Part shown: in pieces, positions 1 through 6,127 of the stretch | How positions within the stretch are numbered: the first letter of the stretch is position 1 | Layout: every line of letters begins with the position of its first letter | From: Nautiliaceae bacterium | GTDB lineage: Bacteria > Campylobacterota > Campylobacteria > Campylobacterales > Nautiliaceae | Length of the DNA stretch: 16,538 nt | Assembly: GCA_027008345.1 (NCBI GenBank) | Contig: JALTBU010000213.1 | Location: 1 to 16,538, forward strand | Direction: 5' to 3' | Made by a program: the position numbers and the translations under genes | Notes under the pieces: generated by a model | The model's database searches: none | Seen by the model: the letters and a program-made list of their open reading frames with translations, nothing else | What the model was told of the DNA's origin: nothing

Positions 1-336
1 CAACTTTTCCAAGAGCTTATTGAAAGAATTAAAATAGAGACTATGAAAATTCTTCACAATATAGAAATTCAATATCAAGAACCTGAAATTGATGAAGATG
101 TAAATGAATTTTTAAAAGCGCTTGAAGGTAAAGATATTGAAGAGATTATGAATACTATGCCAGAAGTTCCAAAAGAACTTGAAGAAATGGATACAGATGA
201 AATATTAAAACAGCTTGAAGCTCAGACAAAAGTTCTTGAAGAAGAGTTAAAAAGAAAAGTAAAAAGAAACGACCCTTGTCCTTGCGGAAGTGGAAAAAAA
301 TATAAAAACTGTTGTGGAAAAAGTCCTAAATTTTAA
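1..336 (+). CDS. secA: SecA, preprotein translocase ATPase (C-terminal 111 residues, 5' truncated by window)
   Basis: Reading frame 1 is open from the first base and ends at a TAA at 334-336, so the gene starts upstream of the window; the ATG at 43 is internal. The last residues carry the SEC-C zinc motif, Cys-Pro-Cys-Gly-Ser-Gly-Lys-Lys-Tyr-Lys-Asn-Cys-Cys-Gly, which ends most SecA proteins and binds zinc and SecB or ribosomes. Ahead of it lies an acidic Glu/Asp-rich linker, also usual in SecA tails. SecA is the cytoplasmic motor that drives preproteins through SecYEG. The permease gene begins 3 bases after the stop, suggesting co-transcription. A free-standing SEC-C protein is possible from this fragment alone, but the open upstream frame and the neighbour (a Lol permease follows secA in Campylobacter, from memory) favour SecA. 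Confidence 0.88.
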   Translation, partial: QLFQELIERIKIETMKILHNIEIQYQEPEIDEDVNEFLKALEGKDIEEIMNTMPEVPKELEEMDTDEILKQLEAQTKVLEEELKRKVKRNDPCPCGSGKKYKNCCGKSPKF

Positions 337-338
337 GA

Positions 339-1535
339 ATGAATAAAAAATTTGTAAATTTTGTAATAAGCAAATATCTCCGATTTGATAAAAAACACCC
401 GTTTATTTATATAAGCTTCATTCTTGCCTTTCTTGGCATTCTAACAGGCGTTGCGACTCTTATAATTGCTATGGGTATTATGAATGGAATGGACAGGGAG
501 TTTGAAAAAAAACTAAAAGTTATGAATTACCCGATAACCGTTTATTCCTCACTTGTAAATGTAGATGAAAATACTTTAACTTTTCTTAAAAAACATTTCC
601 CAAATTACAAATATTCCCCATATATTGAAACAAGTGCCGTTATTCAATCAGGTAATAATTTAAACGGTGTATTACTTTACGGAGTGGATTTTAAAAAAGA
701 ATCAAAAATTAATTATATTTTTGCTGATGCCGTTAAAAATATTAAAAAACCTGGATTATTTGATACTGTCCTTGGCGAGAGGCTTTTTAATTCACTGGGT
801 ATTGCTAAGAATGAAAAAGTTATAATGATTTTTTCTAAACTCTCACCAATGGGATTTGGTATAGCACCTCTTATTAAAAAAGTAAAAGTTGTTTCTTTTT
901 TCAAAAGCGGTCTGATTGCATATGATAAGGGAATTGCTTATATGAATATTAAAGGGCTTAAAAGAATCCTTCACCAAAATTATTACAGCGGAATACATAT
1001 CTGGACTCCTAATCCTTTTAAGGATATAGAAAAAATTAAAAAAACAGTGCCTCCAGGAGTTGGAGTAATAGGGTGGTGGCAGCAAAACGGCAACTTTTTT
1101 GCTGCACTTAAAATGGAAAAGAGGGCTTTGTTTTTGGTTTTAATGCTGATAATAATTGTTGCATCTCTTAATATAATAAGCTCCCTTCTTATGATGATAA
1201 TGAGCAAAAGAAAAGAAATTGCCCTTATGATGAGTCTTGGTGCAAGTAAAAAAGAGATAAAAGCTATTTTTTTAAAACTTGGAATGATTATAGGGGTATT
1301 GGCAATTTTTACGGGTTCAGCACTTGGACTTTTGGGTATATGGATACTTAAAAATTTTGATATTATCAAACTTCCAGCCGATGTGTATGGTGTAAGCAGA
1401 CTGCCTGTTGAACTTAGTGTTACCGATTTTGTATTAATCAATATAGGTGCATTTATTATTGTTCTTCTCTCAAGCATCTATCCTGCAATCAAAGCTGCTA
1501 AAACTGATATTCTTGAAACATTGCGTTATGAGTAA
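339..1535 (+). CDS. Lipoprotein-releasing ABC transporter permease (LolC/LolE/LolF family)
   Basis: This is a 398-residue inner-membrane permease with the MacB/FtsX layout: one N-terminal membrane segment (about residues 22-47), a large periplasmic domain (about 50-260), then three membrane segments (about 263-288, 310-336, 362-385). The stretch after segment 2, with Lys-Arg-Lys-Glu-Ile-Ala and a Leu-Gly-Ala-Ser coupling helix, and the later LPADVYGVSRLPVEL are typical of LolC/LolE. The family extracts outer-membrane lipoproteins from the inner membrane with the ATPase LolD and passes them to LolA. LolC cannot be told from LolE here; with a single permease next to secA it may work as a LolF-like homodimer (inference). 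The ATG lies 3 bases after the secA stop and has no clear Shine-Dalgarno site, so translation is probably coupled to secA. No LolD gene is in the window. Confidence 0.9.
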   Translation: MNKKFVNFVISKYLRFDKKHPFIYISFILAFLGILTGVATLIIAMGIMNGMDREFEKKLKVMNYPITVYSSLVNVDENTLTFLKKHFPNYKYSPYIETSAVIQSGNNLNGVLLYGVDFKKESKINYIFADAVKNIKKPGLFDTVLGERLFNSLGIAKNEKVIMIFSKLSPMGFGIAPLIKKVKVVSFFKSGLIAYDKGIAYMNIKGLKRILHQNYYSGIHIWTPNPFKDIEKIKKTVPPGVGVIGWWQQNGNFFAALKMEKRALFLVLMLIIIVASLNIISSLLMMIMSKRKEIALMMSLGASKKEIKAIFLKLGMIIGVLAIFTGSALGLLGIWILKNFDIIKLPADVYGVSRLPVELSVTDFVLINIGAFIIVLLSSIYPAIKAAKTDILETLRYE

Positions 1536-1536
1536 G

Positions 1537-1558
1537 TAGAGTAAAATTATTATGTTAA
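1537..1558 (+). repeat. 22-base 3'-end element, copy 1
   Basis: TAGAGTAAAA, two variable bases (TT), then ATTATGTTAA. It starts one base after the TAA stop of the Lol permease gene. Two more copies in the same orientation differ only at the two middle bases (2539-2560 and 5636-5657). It is not a palindrome, has no hairpin, and makes no convincing promoter. Function unknown. Confidence 0.8.
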
Positions 1559-1569
1559 ATATTTAAATT

Positions 1570-1579
1570 AATTATAGCA
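1570..1579 (-). promoter_or_regulatory. Possible minus-strand extended -10 promoter, antisense to the Lol permease gene
   Basis: On the minus strand these bases read TGCTATAATT, the same ten bases that form the dapA -10 region on the plus strand (1639-1648). A TG, one base, then a perfect TATAAT is an extended -10. Transcription would run left into the 3' end of the permease gene. The site also overlaps a 7-bp-arm dyad (1569-1575 with 1579-1585), so it may instead be an operator or simply half of an inverted repeat. No open reading frame follows on this strand. Confidence 0.35.
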
Positions 1580-1616
1580 TAATTATAAATAAAAAATTTA
1601 TTACCCATAAATGAAT

Positions 1617-1647
1617 TTGAATTTCGAAATAAAAAACTTGCTATAAT
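1617..1647 (+). promoter_or_regulatory. Promoter of the dapA run
   Basis: A perfect TATAAT (1642-1647) is preceded by TGC (1639-1641), giving an extended -10. A weak -35-like TTGAAT sits at 1617-1622, 19 bases upstream. The predicted start is near 1654, which leaves a leader of about 13 bases holding AAAGGA (1656-1661) before the dapA ATG. A perfect 10-bp palindrome, ATTTCGAAAT (1621-1630), lies in the spacer and could be an operator. Confidence 0.7.
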
Positions 1648-1666
1648 TGCATAAAAAAGGAATAGA

Positions 1667-2533
1667 ATGCAAGGAGCGATGACCGCTTTAATTACTCCGT
1701 TTAAAAATGGGAAAGTTGATGAAGAAACCTATGCAAAACTGATTCAAAGACAAATTGATAATGATATTGACTGGGTTGTACCAGTAGGAACAACAGGAGA
1801 GAGTGCAACACTAACACATGATGAACATAAAAGATGTATTGAAATTGCTGTGGAAGTTTGTAAAAATACAGATACAAAAGTTCTTGCAGGTGCCGGAAGT
1901 AATTCAACACATGAAGCTATTGATTTGGCAAAATTTGCACAAGACAGAGGTGCTGACGCAATTCTTAGCGTATCACCATATTATAATAAACCTACTCAAA
2001 AAGGGCTATATGAACATTTTAAAGCAATAGCCAACTCTATTAATATTCCAGTAGTTATTTATAATGTCCCTGGTAGAACATGCAGTAATATAGATGTTGA
2101 AACAGCCATAAAACTTTTTGATGATGTTGAAAATATTGTGGCAATTAAAGAAGCGACAGGCAAAATAGAAAATGTAGTGGCGCTTTGTTCAAAAAGTGCG
2201 ATTAGTGTTCTAAGCGGTGATGATGCAATAAATTATCCAATTTTAGCAACAGGAGGAAAGGGTGTTATTTCTGTAACATCAAATCTTCTTCCTAAAAAAA
2301 TCGCAAAACTTGTTCATAAAGCTCTTGTTGGAAAATATGAAAAATCAAGAGAAATAAATGAAGAATTATATGACATAAATAAAGTAATGTTTATAGAGAG
2401 TAATCCTATTCCAATTAAATATGCTATGTATGAAGCAGGACTTTTGCCAAGTCTTGAATACAGACTTCCGCTTGTAGAACCAAGTGAAGATAGTAAAAGA
2501 AAAATTAAAGAAGTATTAAAAAAATATTTATAA
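1667..2533 (+). CDS. dapA: 4-hydroxy-tetrahydrodipicolinate synthase
   Basis: DapA condenses pyruvate with aspartate semialdehyde, the first committed step to diaminopimelate and lysine, in the cytoplasm. The 288-residue product is full length for this TIM-barrel family. Visible landmarks are GTTGES (41-46), whose Thr residues belong to the proton relay; YNVPGRT with catalytic Tyr132; the Schiff-base Lys161 in AIKEATG; and the GDD at about 188-190. The ATG is well spaced from AAAGGA (1656-1661) and lies just below a strong extended -10 promoter. It heads a same-strand run with the FabL-like gene, pgsA, rseP and yggS. In Campylobacter and Helicobacter (from memory) dapA follows pyrD and the M16 peptidase; here those two lie downstream on the opposite strand, implying a local rearrangement. 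The gene is bracketed by copies 1 and 2 of the 22-base element. Confidence 0.96.
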   Translation: MQGAMTALITPFKNGKVDEETYAKLIQRQIDNDIDWVVPVGTTGESATLTHDEHKRCIEIAVEVCKNTDTKVLAGAGSNSTHEAIDLAKFAQDRGADAILSVSPYYNKPTQKGLYEHFKAIANSINIPVVIYNVPGRTCSNIDVETAIKLFDDVENIVAIKEATGKIENVVALCSKSAISVLSGDDAINYPILATGGKGVISVTSNLLPKKIAKLVHKALVGKYEKSREINEELYDINKVMFIESNPIPIKYAMYEAGLLPSLEYRLPLVEPSEDSKRKIKEVLKKYL

Positions 2534-2538
2534 TTATT

Positions 2539-2560
2539 TAGAGTAAAAATATTATGTTAA
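2539..2560 (+). repeat. 22-base 3'-end element, copy 2
   Basis: TAGAGTAAAA, AT, ATTATGTTAA, beginning 6 bases after the dapA stop. Its final AA runs into the Shine-Dalgarno AAGGAG (2559-2564) of the next gene. A promoter here would place the transcript start in or past that ribosome site, so a promoter role for this copy is unlikely. Confidence 0.8.
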
Positions 2561-2569
2561 GGAGATGAA

Positions 2570-3346
2570 TTGAAAAATAAAACATTAGTAATAAGCGGAG
2601 CAACAAGGGGTATCGGTAAAGCAATAGCTGAAAGATTTGCAAAAGAGGGTATTAATATAGCATTTACATACAATTCAAATGAAGAAGTAGCAAATAATCT
2701 TGCCAAAGAGTGGAGTGATAAATACGGAGTTAAAGCAAAAGCATATAAGTTGAATATACTTGAACCTGAAACATATAAAGATTTATTTAAAGAAATCGAT
2801 GAAGATTTTGACAGGGTTGATTTTTTCATTTCAAACGCAATTATAAGCGGAAGAGCTGTTGTAGGAGGTTTTGGTCCTTTTATGAGACTTAAACCAAAAG
2901 GACTTTGTAATATTTACACAGCGACTGTAAGTGCATTTGTAGTAGGAGCTCAAGAAGCCGCAAAAAGAATGGAAAAAATAGGTGGAGGAAGTATTATTTC
3001 ACTTAGCTCAACAGGAAATCTTGTTTATACTACAAATTATGCAGGACATGGTGCTAATAAAGCGGCAGTTGAGACAATGGTAAAATATGCTGCTTGTGAG
3101 CTTGGTAAAATGGGAATAAGAGTAAATGCGATAAGTGGAGGGCCTATTGATACAGATGCGCTTAAAGCATTCCCAAATTATGAAGAAGTAAAAGCAGAAG
3201 TTGAAAAAAGAAGTCCTCTAAATAGAATGGGTGTGCCAAAAGACTTGGCAGGAATTGCTTACTTTTTATGTACTGATGAAGCGAGCTGGATTACAGGACA
3301 AACATTTATTGTTGACGGCGGAACTACTTTTGGCTGTAAGGAATAG
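2570..3346 (+). CDS. fabL: FabL-like enoyl-[acyl-carrier-protein] reductase (SDR family)
   Basis: A 258-residue short-chain dehydrogenase. The nucleotide-binding motif GATRGIG is at 10-16. The active site reads Ser-Ser (146-147), Tyr157, six residues, Lys164. A classical SDR has Tyr-x3-Lys; Tyr-x6-Lys is the enoyl-ACP reductase arrangement of FabI and FabL. The later ISGGPIDTDALKAFPN and the ending GQTFIVDGG closely resemble Bacillus FabL as I remember it, more than FabI. This predicts NAD(P)H reduction of enoyl-ACP, the last step of fatty-acid elongation. Relatives in Helicobacter and Campylobacter are often labelled hydroxysteroid dehydrogenase-like. The start is TTG with AAGGAG five bases upstream; the ATG at 2565 runs straight into a stop. 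pgsA follows after 2 bases, joining fatty-acid and phospholipid synthesis. Whether a separate fabI exists elsewhere is not visible. Confidence 0.82.
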   Translation: MKNKTLVISGATRGIGKAIAERFAKEGINIAFTYNSNEEVANNLAKEWSDKYGVKAKAYKLNILEPETYKDLFKEIDEDFDRVDFFISNAIISGRAVVGGFGPFMRLKPKGLCNIYTATVSAFVVGAQEAAKRMEKIGGGSIISLSSTGNLVYTTNYAGHGANKAAVETMVKYAACELGKMGIRVNAISGGPIDTDALKAFPNYEEVKAEVEKRSPLNRMGVPKDLAGIAYFLCTDEASWITGQTFIVDGGTTFGCKE

Positions 3347-3348
3347 TA

Positions 3349-3936
3349 TTGGTAACTCCTGATGCTATAAAAATGAGCGAATATCTAAATTGGCAGAAAA
3401 GATTTAAAAATGTACCTAATATCTTGGCAGCAATCAGGATTTTTTTGGCTTTTTTAATGTATTTTTTTTTAGTTAACAGAGATTCATTTAATATTCATCC
3501 ATCGTGGCTTGATTATTTTGCTGCACTTATTTTTGTAATAGCATCTATCACAGATTTTTTTGACGGTTTTATAGCGAGAAATTTTAATGCCGTTTCAAAG
3601 CTTGGTGAGATTTTAGATCCTCTTGCCGATAAAATGTTGGTTCTTGGAGCTTTTCTCGGGTTATTGTTTTTGCATAGGGCAAATGCATGGGCTGTATATC
3701 TTATACTTGTAAGAGAATTCTTTATAACAGGTCTTAGAGTTGCTATGGCAAGTGAAGGACTTAGTGTAAAAGCAAGTTTTGCAGGGAAAGTAAAAACTGT
3801 CTCACAAATGGGGGCAATTGGATTTTTATTGATGAACTGGCCTTGCGGAAACTGCCTTTTATGGATTGCAGTTATTCTTACAATATACAGCGGACTTGAT
3901 TATTTAAAAGTTTATATTAAGGCTCATAATGCTTAG
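3349..3936 (+). CDS. pgsA: CDP-diacylglycerol--glycerol-3-phosphate 3-phosphatidyltransferase
   Basis: PgsA makes phosphatidylglycerol-phosphate from CDP-diacylglycerol and glycerol-3-phosphate in the inner membrane. The 195-residue product has the CDP-alcohol phosphotransferase signature: Asp69, Asp72-Gly73, Ala76-Arg77, Gly86, Asp90 and Asp94 at the usual spacing, with several hydrophobic segments around it. The TTG at 3349 is taken as the start because AAGGA (3338-3342) sits 6 bases before it; the ATG at 3373 has no ribosome site. The gene begins 2 bases after the reductase stop and overlaps rseP by 8 bases, so it is almost surely inside the operon. Runs of seven and nine T occur near 3440 and 3462-3470; the frame is intact. 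Confidence 0.92.
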   Translation: MVTPDAIKMSEYLNWQKRFKNVPNILAAIRIFLAFLMYFFLVNRDSFNIHPSWLDYFAALIFVIASITDFFDGFIARNFNAVSKLGEILDPLADKMLVLGAFLGLLFLHRANAWAVYLILVREFFITGLRVAMASEGLSVKASFAGKVKTVSQMGAIGFLLMNWPCGNCLLWIAVILTIYSGLDYLKVYIKAHNA

Positions 3937-4969
3937 TGCGATTATCATACTTTCTTTTTTGATTTTCTTTCATGAGTTGGGTCATTTTACTATGGCAAAA
4001 CTTGTAGGAGTCAAAGTAGAAGTGTTTTCTATTGGATTTGGAAAAAAACTTTTATGCAAGGAATTTAGAGGCACTAAATGGTGTCTTAGTGCAATACCAC
4101 TTGGCGGATATGTTCAAATGAAAGGACAGGATGACACAAATCCTCTTAAAACTTCTAATGACCCGGATTCATATAATTCGAAATCTCCTTGGCAGAGGAT
4201 ATTAATACTTCTTGGAGGACCTGGATTTAACTTTTTGCTTGCAATTATTATATATTTTTCAATTGCCCTTACTGGCTGGCAGAAATTAGCTCCAATTGTT
4301 GGGAAAACAATTCCTGATACTCCTGCAAGCAAAGTATTGAAACCAAAAGATAAAATTATTGAAATTAATGGTATAAAAATAAGAAGCTGGGATGATATAA
4401 AAAATGCTATTACTATAAAAGAGCCTGTAAAAATTAAAGTTTTAAGAAATGGGAAAATTTTGGAATTTAAAATAAAACCTAAAACTGAAGAAGTAAAAAA
4501 TATATTTGGTGAAAAAATAAAAAGAAAAATTATAGGAATTATCCCAAGTGGAGATATTGTAACAATAAAATATTCATTACCAGAAGCTGTAAAGGTCACA
4601 TTTGAAAAATTTATTTCTGATACTACTTTGATTGTAAAAGGTGTTGAAAAGCTTATAACTGGTGCTGTGGGATTAAATACACTAAGCGGTCCGATAGGAA
4701 TAGTAGATGTGACTGCAAAAGTTGCTAATCTAGGGCTTCAACCTCTTTTATTTTTAACAGCACTTCTTAGTGTAAACCTTGGTGTTTTGAACCTGCTTCC
4801 GATTCCGGCACTTGATGGGGGACATATTATTTTTAATCTTTATGAAGCAATTTTTAAAAGAGAACTTAATGAAGATATAATGGTAAAACTCACAATTGCA
4901 GGATGGGTATTACTTGGAGGATTGATGATTATTGGTATGTATAATGACTTGGTTAGAATTTTCGGTTAA
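3929..4969 (+). CDS. rseP: RseP-type site-2 intramembrane zinc metalloprotease
   Basis: A 346-residue membrane protease. The zinc-binding HELGH lies at residues 15-19 in the first membrane segment, a PDZ domain covers about 115-180, and the second active-site motif NLLPIPALDGGH is at 288-299, with Asp296 the third ligand. Further membrane segments lie near 96-116 and 320-345. The family cuts membrane-embedded substrates, such as anti-sigma factors or leftover signal peptides. There is one PDZ domain, not the two of E. coli RseP, as is common outside gammaproteobacteria. The ATG overlaps the end of pgsA by 8 bases and has AAGG 6 bases upstream. No anti-sigma or sigma gene is nearby, so the substrate cannot be named. 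Confidence 0.94.
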   Translation: MLSAIIILSFLIFFHELGHFTMAKLVGVKVEVFSIGFGKKLLCKEFRGTKWCLSAIPLGGYVQMKGQDDTNPLKTSNDPDSYNSKSPWQRILILLGGPGFNFLLAIIIYFSIALTGWQKLAPIVGKTIPDTPASKVLKPKDKIIEINGIKIRSWDDIKNAITIKEPVKIKVLRNGKILEFKIKPKTEEVKNIFGEKIKRKIIGIIPSGDIVTIKYSLPEAVKVTFEKFISDTTLIVKGVEKLITGAVGLNTLSGPIGIVDVTAKVANLGLQPLLFLTALLSVNLGVLNLLPIPALDGGHIIFNLYEAIFKRELNEDIMVKLTIAGWVLLGGLMIIGMYNDLVRIFG

Positions 4970-4978
4970 GGAGATATT

Positions 4979-5638
4979 ATGACACTTGATGAATTAATAC
5001 AAAAAGTAGAAGCCGCAAGACTTAAAAGAAGTGAGCATTTGATTGTTCAGATTGTGGCGGTTACGAAATATACGCAGGATATTGAAGTACTTAAAAGACT
5101 TTATGAAGACGGTCAGAGGGCTTTTGGTGAAAATAGGGTTCAGGATATGGAAAATAAAGTAAAAGCTTTGGAGGATTTACCTATTGAATGGCATTTTATA
5201 GGCAATCTTCAAAAAAATAAAATAAATAAGCTTCTAAAACTCAATCCTTTTATGATTCAGTCAATAAATTCTTATGAACTTGCGGAAGCTATTAATAAAA
5301 GAACTGACAAACCTGTAAGATGTCTTCTTGAAATCAATTCTTCAAAAGAACCTACAAAACACGGGTTACCACCCGAAGATGCAATTGATACATATCTCAA
5401 AATAAAAGAAAATCTTCCTAATATAAATCTTCAAGGAGTGATGACAATAGGTGCACACAGCAATGATGAAGAAGAAATTAGAAAAAGTTTTAGACTTACT
5501 TATGATATTTTTGATAAATTAAAACCTTATGGAGCAAAAATATGTTCTATGGGAATGAGTAGAGACTTTGAGATAGCAATAGAAGAAGGGTCTAATATGA
5601 TAAGGGTTGGAAGTGCATTACTAAACTCATATATGTAG
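4979..5638 (+). CDS. yggS: YggS/PLPBP family pyridoxal 5'-phosphate homeostasis protein
   Basis: A 219-residue single-domain PLP-binding TIM barrel. Lys30 in VAVTKY is the PLP Schiff-base lysine; FGENRVQ, the WHFIGNLQKNK segment, the SMGMS motif and the IRVGSALL ending are all family hallmarks. Members have no established enzymatic turnover and are thought to buffer or deliver PLP, affecting amino-acid metabolism. Translation starts 9 bases after rseP with AAGGAGAT just before the ATG. It appears to be the last gene of the dapA run: its stop codon TAG forms the first three bases of copy 3 of the 22-base element, and a 129-base gap follows. Confidence 0.94.
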   Translation: MTLDELIQKVEAARLKRSEHLIVQIVAVTKYTQDIEVLKRLYEDGQRAFGENRVQDMENKVKALEDLPIEWHFIGNLQKNKINKLLKLNPFMIQSINSYELAEAINKRTDKPVRCLLEINSSKEPTKHGLPPEDAIDTYLKIKENLPNINLQGVMTIGAHSNDEEEIRKSFRLTYDIFDKLKPYGAKICSMGMSRDFEIAIEEGSNMIRVGSALLNSYM

Positions 5639-5657
5639 AGTAAAAAAATTATGTTAA
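5636..5657 (+). repeat. 22-base 3'-end element, copy 3
   Basis: TAGAGTAAAA, AA, ATTATGTTAA. The first three bases are the yggS stop codon, so the element here overlaps coding sequence. It closes the dapA-to-yggS run, while copy 1 opens it and copy 2 divides it. Confidence 0.8.
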
Positions 5658-5718
5658 GATAAAAAGCGGTTAATTTGTTTAAAATAAAATAATTATTACA
5701 AATTTCTACCAAAATCAT

Positions 5719-5736
5719 TGTAAAATATTTTAATAT
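5719..5736 (+). promoter_or_regulatory. Weak AT-rich promoter region for the small exported protein gene
   Basis: TAAAAT at 5721-5726 preceded by TTG, and a second candidate TAATAT at 5731-5736, lie 32-47 bases before the ATG at 5768. Neither is a clean extended -10 and no -35 is evident. The remaining 5658-5718 is AT-rich and shows nothing else I can name. Confidence 0.35.
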
Positions 5737-5767
5737 ATTTCATTTCACATTTATATGAAGGTTAAAA

Positions 5768-6127
5768 ATGAAAAAATTACTTATTCTTTTATTTTTTGTT
5801 TTAGTTTTTGCTTCAAATTCAAATTTAAGCGTTGTCAATCCTACATGGAATATTATTGACTGTGTTAACAATTTTGAATTGATAAAAAAAAGAGAGTATG
5901 GTAAATATCTGAATATTTTAAAAGAGACTGATAAGGCTGTTTCGTTAAAAGAATCTTATATTGATTCCAAAATTTATGATACTGTTTTTAATGGAGTATG
6001 TAGTGAAATGATAAAAAAAGTGCAAAAAATTTATCAAAAAGAACATAACCCTATTTTAAAAAAAATTATTTTTTATATGAAAGATATAAAGAAAAAGGCC
6101 AAAAAAAGAGTTATTGCTGTTGCTTAA
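5768..6127 (+). CDS. Small exported protein of unknown function
   Basis: I do not recognise this 119-residue protein. It starts with a clear signal peptide: Met-Lys-Lys, a hydrophobic core to about residue 14, and a plausible cleavage after Ala15 (LVFA|SNSN). There is no lipobox cysteine. The mature part of about 104 residues has just two cysteines, Cys32 and Cys78, which could form a disulfide in the periplasm, and ends in a very Lys-rich tail (about 98-114). GAAGG sits 6 bases before the ATG, so the start is well supported. It overlaps the convergent M16 peptidase gene by 17 bases at their 3' ends, leaving no room for a terminator between them. With its own upstream gap it is probably a single-gene transcript. 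Lineage-specific; role unknown. Confidence 0.75.
   Translation: MKKLLILLFFVLVFASNSNLSVVNPTWNIIDCVNNFELIKKREYGKYLNILKETDKAVSLKESYIDSKIYDTVFNGVCSEMIKKVQKIYQKEHNPILKKIIFYMKDIKKKAKKRVIAVA

Noticed and set aside
983..1477. A 164-codon open frame on the minus strand inside the Lol permease gene.
   Set aside because: It is a shadow of the permease frame in AT-rich DNA, with no ribosome site or recognisable protein.
1585..1601. ATAAAT-AAAAA-ATTTAT as an intrinsic terminator of the Lol permease gene.
   Set aside because: The stem is only six A-T pairs with no G-C and no proper U-tract, too weak to terminate.
2539..2564. Copy 2 of the 22-base element as the promoter of the FabL-like gene.
   Set aside because: A start 6-8 bases past any -10-like part would fall in or past the Shine-Dalgarno site and remove it from the mRNA.
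3436..3470. T7 and T9 runs early in pgsA as a phase-variation switch.
   Set aside because: Homopolymeric T is expected in AT-rich DNA encoding Phe-rich membrane segments; the frame is intact and pgsA is essential.
4114..4599. A 161-codon minus-strand frame within rseP.
   Set aside because: It lies wholly under a well-supported gene and its hydrophobic composition mirrors the Lys/Glu-rich sense strand.
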